DNA from: Aegilops tauschii subsp. strangulata
Taxonomy: Eukaryota; Streptophyta; Magnoliopsida; Poales; Poaceae
DNA: 64,000 nt
Direction: 5' to 3'
Assembly: GCF_002575655.3 (NCBI RefSeq)
Contig: NC_053037.3
Coordinates: forward strand, 249,149,135-249,213,134
Positions within the stretch are counted from its first letter, which is position 1. Each line of letters opens with the position of its first letter. The position numbers were made by a program, and so were the translations under genes. The notes under the pieces are model-generated. The model was not told the origin of the DNA. It saw only the letters and a list, made by a program, of their open reading frames with translations, and made no database searches. Shown here in pieces: positions 58,419 to 64,000 of this stretch.

Positions 58419-58491
58419 CCACCCCTGCGCGCAGTGTAACGGGCCACCGACCCATGTACCCCTTCACTTCATCCCCAACTTGTACTACGAC

Positions 58492-58499
58492 TATATATA
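58492..58499 (+). promoter_or_regulatory. TATA box of the X2 LTR
   Basis: TATATATA about 75 bp after the last palindrome unit. X1 has TATAAAT at the equivalent place. Confidence 0.6.
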
Positions 58500-58865
58500 C
58501 TCCTCCACCTCCTCCTAGTTAGGGTTAGCAAAGGATTAGCTCATTTAGAGATAGAGCTTTGCTCATCCATTACGGATCTCCTCCTCGAGAGAGACTGCGG
58601 CCCCTATTCGGAGAAGATCACCTTGGATTCAAGACCCCCTCTTGGGTGGCCCCATCAAGACCTCCTCATGGAGAAGAATCGGTTACCTTTGTATCGTCCT
58701 TTGTTGGATTTGGATCTTGTATCTCACCTTTGTGTTCATTGATCTAGCGCATGTGTGATCTATTCTTGTTGGTTGAGTGATTTCTCTCGTGTTCATCGCG
58801 TTCTTCGTAGGGATCCGCTCCTTTCGTGAAAGATCGGCCATCTAGGGTTCCACCCTACATCATCT

Positions 58866-58879
58866 TGGTATCATGAGCC
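58866..58879 (+). other. X2 primer-binding site
   Basis: TGGTATCATGAGCC three bases inside the LTR, close to the Met-tRNA complement TGGTATCAGAGCC. Confidence 0.75.
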
Positions 58880-60932
58880 ACGTTGATCATGATTTCGGAG
58901 CCTCCCTGTTGTGTTTTCTAGCCTAGTTTTGTTGATTTCATCCTAAATTCGAAAAGCCCCACCAAAAATAGCCCCCAAAGTTTTTTGTGATTTGTTGGTT
59001 TGATGATGTTTTGTTGATTTTGATCCATGGATTTGCTTGGTTTCGAGTAGATCTAGCTTTCCCCCAATTTTCCCCACTTTCCATCCATGAAATCTCTCCA
59101 ATTTTGCCCTTCAAATCATCAATTTCCGCCCCCAAAATCGAGTTCCTCAAGTTCATCCTCGGATTTGGGAGCCTGGACATCCGGCCCGTAGCCCCGGACA
59201 TCTGGCCCCCCGGACATCCGGCTCCTGGAGCGCATTTTCGCGCGCGGTTCTGGACATCAGGTCCCGGAAATCCGGCCAAACCCCCGGATGTCCGGCCCCT
59301 GGGAATTCAGCCTGTCCCGTTTCACCGTTTTGATCGTAACTTTCACATCCGGAGTACGATTTTCGCGTTCTTTAGCTCGTTGAGTAGCTATTGACATCCT
59401 CTATCCCTCTAGATAGGTCCCATCACCATTTGACTCCATCAAATTTTTGGCACTTTGGCATCTTTGCCTAGGGCTTCCACCATAACTTCTGCATAACCAC
59501 CACCGACTTCCGCAACCTAACCCAATTTGTTTCCTATAGCATTAGTGGTTGTTTGAGTTGTGATTCGAGTCTCCTAAGGTGTTTCGGCTACTTAGGGACG
59601 GTTGCTTCTTCATCAACCACCACCACCACCATAACTACCGCATAGGCTTAGCCACCATACACTTCCGCCAACCCAACTTAACCCAATTTTGTTTGTGTTG
59701 TGAGTTGTGTCTCCTAAGGTGTCTCGGCTACTTAGGGACCGTGCTTCCAACTCCCACACCGTGTATAATCCACCACCTTACCCTCCACTTCCGCATTGCG
59801 TTCTCCAAACCCCATCATTGCATTTTCGCAATCCCTTTGAGTTTCCGCAAAACCACCACCGCATTACCGCTACCACCATTTGACATTTGACATTTGAGAT
59901 TTTGAGTTCGCGGTTTTTCTGTTTCCTAAGGTGTTTCGGCTACTTAGGGACGAGTCTCCATCATCTTGGTATCTACACCAAGAACACCGCTACTCATCAT
60001 CGCCTCGGACGGTAACCTCCATATCATCTTGGTATCGTGGTATCCTTCCATTGTATATTCCCTTGCACATTGCATTGTTAACCCCTAACCCATTTTGCGT
60101 CACTTGCCTATCGAGACTAGCCATTTGAGTATTACCGGCAATGTTACTTGTGCACATTAGTGATCTACACCTTCCATTGCATACATACCATATCATATTG
60201 GTATCATCATATCATATCTTGTGTCACAAGATTGTTCCCGCATATACACAATTGCTATCTTGGTTTGTGCATTTTGCAAAGTGGCCATACATATAAAAAA
60301 AGAGAGATTAAGCTTTTAAGCAAAGAAAGAAAAAGAAAAAGAGCAAATAGCTTGTAAGCAAGTGCCATAGCATCATACCACATTGCATAAGATTGTCATA
60401 TCCGATCATCTTGGATCATCTTGAGAGAAACACCGGGAACCATACATATATAGCATACTTGGGATAGCAAGTTTATCCATTTTGCATATCATAGGTTGTG
60501 CCCAAGTGTCGTATCCGCCTATAGAGCAATCATGCTAGCGTCTCTCTTGAGTTGTGCAACACGAGCGTTTTCCGTGGACTCCACATTTTGTGCTCATTCC
60601 TTGGTTGCACGACCCCATTTATCTATTCGTGTGTGTGTTTCCGTGTGCCATTCTTTGCTATTGGTCTACTTGTTTCACTTGCGAATTTGTGAATCTTTTT
60701 CAACATTATTGACTCTTGCTAACATTTTGCATCAAATTTTTATGCCACTATCCTCACCGAGCTCCACCATAAGCCTTATTTGTGTAGGTGTGAGAAACCG
60801 ACAAGAATTGGTACCAATTGTGCTATTTCCTTGTTACACATTGAGTGACCATTGATCCATCTTCAACATCGGTCAAGGTACATTTGGTATAGTTCTTCTC
60901 TTTCACCCACTCATATTTGTTCGAGTCTTGTG
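58880..60932 (+). other. X2 leader
   Basis: About 2 kb of non-coding leader. It includes a palindrome cluster (59172-59295) and three near-repeats of TCCTAAGGTGTTTCGGCTACTTAGGGAC at about 59571, 59715 and 59925, i.e. a dispersed internal repeat. Purine-rich tracts occur at 60295-60350. X1 has a shorter leader lacking part of this. Confidence 0.7.
59172..59295. repeat. Palindrome cluster in X2 leader (six units, partly decayed)
   Basis: Units at 59172, 59194, 59210, 59250, 59264 and 59284 are CCGGACATCCGG or one- to two-base variants; the last is in reverse orientation (CCGGATGTCCGG). They are less perfect than those in the LTR. Confidence 0.8.
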
Positions 60933-61892
60933 ATGGATAGGCAAGGCATTTCATCTCCGGTCTTCGACAACAATGACGGCGTGAACAACTACATCACCAA
61001 AATGTCCATCTTCGGACTACAACACGAAATGCAAGGCGCACAATCTACCTTGCGAGAGCGCCTCGACAACCTCGCCATCGACATACGACACTCTGAAGCA
61101 AGGAAAAGGGACTACATCGACACCAAGTTGGGCGAGCTAAAGGATCAACTACGAGACATGGTGGCCGACTACAAGTCTTCTTCCCCTTCATTATCCTTAA
61201 GGCGGCGGCGAGCAAGTCGATCATCTTCGGAGCGCCCACGCGATGCAAGCGCAACTCGTCCACGTCCACATCTCCATGGCGACCACCATCACATTCGTGA
61301 TCCACATCGTCATGAAGGGCAAGTCACCTCCAAGCAACATGTGCACGACGACGACGAACGACATCTACTACGAGCTCAAGCACGACAACGACACCATCAT
61401 CATGAAGATGCTCGCCAAGCGCAAACGTACAAGTCCCAACAAGCCCTACTTCACGCCAAGTCCAAGCTTCATGAGCACAAGAGAAGACCGCAAGACAAGC
61501 ACCACCAAGATGGAGCTACGGCTGCACCAACCACTTTGGCATCTTCGCCAAGTGCTATCAAGGCATCTTCGCCTTTGGACGTACGGCATCTTTGCCTACT
61601 TCCCACGAGTACGCCTACAACGACTTCATCAAGTACAAGGCGACCACCTACAAGCGAGGGCGACACTTCCATTTTCAGAAGCCCCTCAAGGAAGATGGCT
61701 GAGCATGGGAAATTCCCTTTGGTCATGGAGACGAGCTACGAGGTGCCACATCATATGGGCCTCCGACAACAAGACGGTCGAGCAAGGGCCATCCCCTTCG
61801 ACTACGGCGACGAGCATGAACCTCTTCAACAACATCAAGACGACGCCCATATTGGACTCATACTCCGAGTCAAGCTACGAGAGCGCACATGA
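60933..61892 (+). CDS. Family-X gag-like ORF1, intact in X2 (319 aa)
   Basis: Start ATG 60933 (MDRQGISSPVFDNNDG). An N-terminal helical region (EMQGAQSTLRERLDNLAID) is followed by an Arg/Ser-rich basic tract (RRRRASRSSSERPRD), a His/Asp-rich stretch and a basic, low-complexity C-terminus. No CCHC knuckle is seen. By position and basic character it is a gag equivalent, but I cannot assign a known gag family. Its 3' end overlaps ORF2 by about 77 nt in another frame. Confidence 0.6.
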   Translation: MDRQGISSPVFDNNDGVNNYITKMSIFGLQHEMQGAQSTLRERLDNLAIDIRHSEARKRDYIDTKLGELKDQLRDMVADYKSSSPSLSLRRRRASRSSSERPRDASATRPRPHLHGDHHHIRDPHRHEGQVTSKQHVHDDDERHLLRAQARQRHHHHEDARQAQTYKSQQALLHAKSKLHEHKRRPQDKHHQDGATAAPTTLASSPSAIKASSPLDVRHLCLLPTSTPTTTSSSTRRPPTSEGDTSIFRSPSRKMAEHGKFPLVMETSYEVPHHMGLRQQDGRARAIPFDYGDEHEPLQQHQDDAHIGLILRVKLRERT

Positions 61893-64000
61893 GACCTTAT
61901 CTTTGGTCTTAGAGGAGAGTGATGATGTGCCATCTTCGGCCTTTATCCACGGCTACGACTACAACATGATTGAGCATGCAGACATTTGCACCAACATCTC
62001 TCTAACGCCCACATATGAAGAGATGCCCCAATTGCCATGTGAGGAGAGCCACCCCACCATGAGTGACATGAGTGACTCCACCATATGTGACATTGAGTGC
62101 ATTTCCCATGAGAGGATGAGTGTGACCACCACTAGCCCCACACTTGAGAGCATGCCACACATCCTATGTGAGGTTGAGAGCCATTTGAGTGACTCCACCA
62201 ACCATATGAGTGAGAGCATCATACCGGGAGCGAGTGAGCCACAACACTTAGTGAGTGAGGTAGTTGACATGGCATGTGAGGCCACTATGATTTCTAACGA
62301 CTTACCCTCTACTCCAAGTGTGTTTTCTTCTTTGGTGCTAGGTCTCCTACATGACGACACGCCTATCCTCGACGAGTCCATACCTCCAATGGGAAAACCG
62401 ATGGCCATGGTGGACGATGATGAACCCCCCACATGGTACCATCAAGTTGCAACCTCACCTACAACACATGAGCTACGCTCCAAAGGTAACATAGGTGATA
62501 GTGCTTCTCTTGTCCCACTAGTGGACTATTTTCCCAATGATTGCTTGCATGATGTTGATCCACCTATTCCCATGCTTCATGCTAGTGCGACTTCTTCATG
62601 TCATGACTTACCAATTTATAATGAATATGATGATGAGCATGTTGAGTTGCCTAGTTGTGATGCTATGCTCCATAGGATATCTTGTGAAAATTCTATTGGT
62701 CACTTCATGTTTGACAATCCATTGAACTTGTCATATGCTATGAGTGAGATCTCCCATATTGCTTCTTTTCAATCTCAACATAGTGACTATGCATGCCCCA
62801 TTAAAATAAATCCCATTTGCACTTATGACATAGATGACGAGATGATGGTCATTGGCTTTTTGTTTTTCATGTGATGATGTTGCCATGCTTCCTTTACATG
62901 ATTTACGCTATTCAACTACTATGTCCTGCCATGATCACATAGAACCAAATATGCTTTGTTTTGGATGTTGTCAATATTCTCCATGTGATGTTTCTACAAA
63001 TGCTCATGAGGAGACCCCCATAGTTTCCTCATACATATTAGGAGATCTTGATGCATTCCATACTTTGCATGATTCCCATAATCGCTTGCACCATATGCAT
63101 TCCATGAATAACAATGCTCTACATATTTCTCATGATGCATTACACAATTTGAGTCTCCACTATGCTATACATAACAACAAACCTATCATGATGGATGACA
63201 TGTTTCTATATCATGCATCACATTTATTTGAGCATTGGCTATTTTGTGCTAACCAACACTTGCACGTGCGCATCATGATGGATGATGTGTACATATACCA
63301 CGCACACACAATTTTCCCTTTGTCTTTGTTTTGTGTAGGTACTCACGTATACTCGTCAACCTCTCAATCCCAAGAGTTGACGAAACGAGCTCTTGAGAGC
63401 AACGACGATTTAGGATCCCGTGGACTGTCCTTCCCACCATTCCCTTCGCGCAACGACTTCGCGCATTCCTTTTACTTGGCTCTCACACGGCTTTGGGCTA
63501 TATATCACTTGTTACGTTATGCCCATATTCCCGTGTTCACTTTGCATGCTATGCCTCTTTCTATGATTTTGCCATGCAATTGTGACCCTTGCTTGCTCTT
63601 ACCCATGATTCACCATTATGATACTCCTATGTGTATTTGCATGCTTGGTGGAGATCCTTGTTGCTATTGCCATGTTTATCATGTGCCCCGTGCTATTGAT
63701 GCTATTTTTCTCATATCTTGCCTTTATGCTTGTGAAATGTCATGTGCATTATATATGCCCACTATTTGCACACATGACATCCTTGCCATGATTCCTCCTA
63801 GTACGTTGCATCTTCGCACTACTAGCTTGCTTGACTTGATCACTATGATTGATTGCTTTGTCGCATCACCCATGTTCCATTATTACTCGCTTTCTTGGGT
63901 TGATGACATATATGCTCATGCCTCTCACTTGATTTGTCTTGATCATTGTCTCTTGTCTCCATTAGTTGCATCTCTCATATCACCTTGTATTGAGTGCCAA
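61816..64000 (+). pseudogene. Family-X ORF2 in X2, one frameshift, continues past window
   Basis: It aligns with the 820-aa ORF of X1 from MNLFNNIKTTPILDS onward. The frame is open to 62874, where a run of five T at 62857-62861 (four T in X1) shifts it to an early TGA. After the shift the family frame continues readable to the window end (HEETPIVSSYILGDLD, MMDDMFLYHASH, IMMDDVYIYHAH, WVDDIYAHASH). A 66-69 bp segment present in X1 is missing near 63700, apparently in frame. Confidence 0.65.

Larger units (their letters stand above)
57929..58862 (+). repeat. X2 5' LTR
   Basis: 934 bp, TGATGCGG...CTACATCA, with TGATG/CATCA inverted ends. Boundaries agree with the reconstructed X1 LTR. It contains eight CCGGACATCCGG units and a TATA box at 58492-58499. 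Confidence 0.85.
57929..64000 (+). mobile_element. LTR retrotransposon X2 (family X), 5' part
   Basis: The plus-strand copy of the family, head-to-head with X1. It shows LTR, primer site, leader, gag-like ORF and most of ORF2, and runs off the right edge. The five bases before it (catag) should recur at its 3' end outside the window. Confidence 0.85.

Noticed and set aside
60852..60932. Upstream in-frame ATG (MIHLQHRS) as the gag start of X2
   Set aside because: X1 has an equivalent frame but the upstream residues are less conserved; MDRQGISSP is the shared start and has the better conserved downstream sequence. The upstream start cannot be fully excluded.

Overview
The window is a grass genome segment made almost entirely of nested transposable elements. 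I found no host gene, tRNA or rRNA. The element types point to the wheat/barley tribe (Triticeae): an Angela/BARE1/WIS-like Copia element, several Ty3/Gypsy elements resembling the centromeric Cereba/CRW (CRM) group, a Tat-lineage Gypsy element with two RNase H domains, a 4.2-kb Sukkula-like solo LTR, a Stowaway MITE, a hAT-type MITE and Helitron ends. Stacked CRM-like copies suggest a centromeric or pericentromeric location, but this is inference.

Layout, left to right. (1) 1-23738, minus strand: X1, a non-autonomous-looking LTR element running off the left edge, with a hAT MITE at 298-1019, an unknown 820-aa ORF, a broken gag-like ORF and a long leader. Its 5' LTR (6308-23738) is split into three pieces by a Copia element (6687-15370) and CRM copy 1 (15835-23660). 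(2) 23739-24385, minus: an integrase fragment (Y') of a Tat-lineage element. (3) 24423-42153, plus: Y, a Tat-lineage element holding CRM copy 2 (27039-36932, itself split by solo LTR Z at 30590-34812) and a CRM solo LTR (38793-39709). (4) 42153-52825: CRM copy 3, 5'-truncated, split by the full-length CRM copy 4 (44483-52241), which keeps one open 1704-codon polyprotein. (5) 52826-57928: low-coding DNA with a minus-strand Helitron 3' end, a Stowaway MITE and a complete non-autonomous Helitron (55058-56751). (6) 57929-64000, plus: X2, a second copy of family X, head-to-head with X1 and running off the right edge.

Target-site duplications fix most boundaries: ATTGGAGG (hAT), GAGGT/GAGGG (Copia), AGGTC (CRM1), GAAGC/AAAGC (CRM2), GTAAT (Z), GTGGT (solo LTR) and CTCTT (CRM4). 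They give a relative order. Y and Y' are oldest. CRM2, the solo LTR and CRM3 entered Y, and X1 entered Y'. Z then entered CRM2, CRM4 entered CRM3, and the Copia element and CRM1 entered the X1 LTR.

The least familiar material is family X. It carries arrays of a short CCGG-ended palindrome in both LTR and leader, with a different variant dominating in each copy, and a long His/Asp/Ser/Cys/Met-rich ORF that I cannot assign. CRM4 is the only element here that still looks coding-competent.
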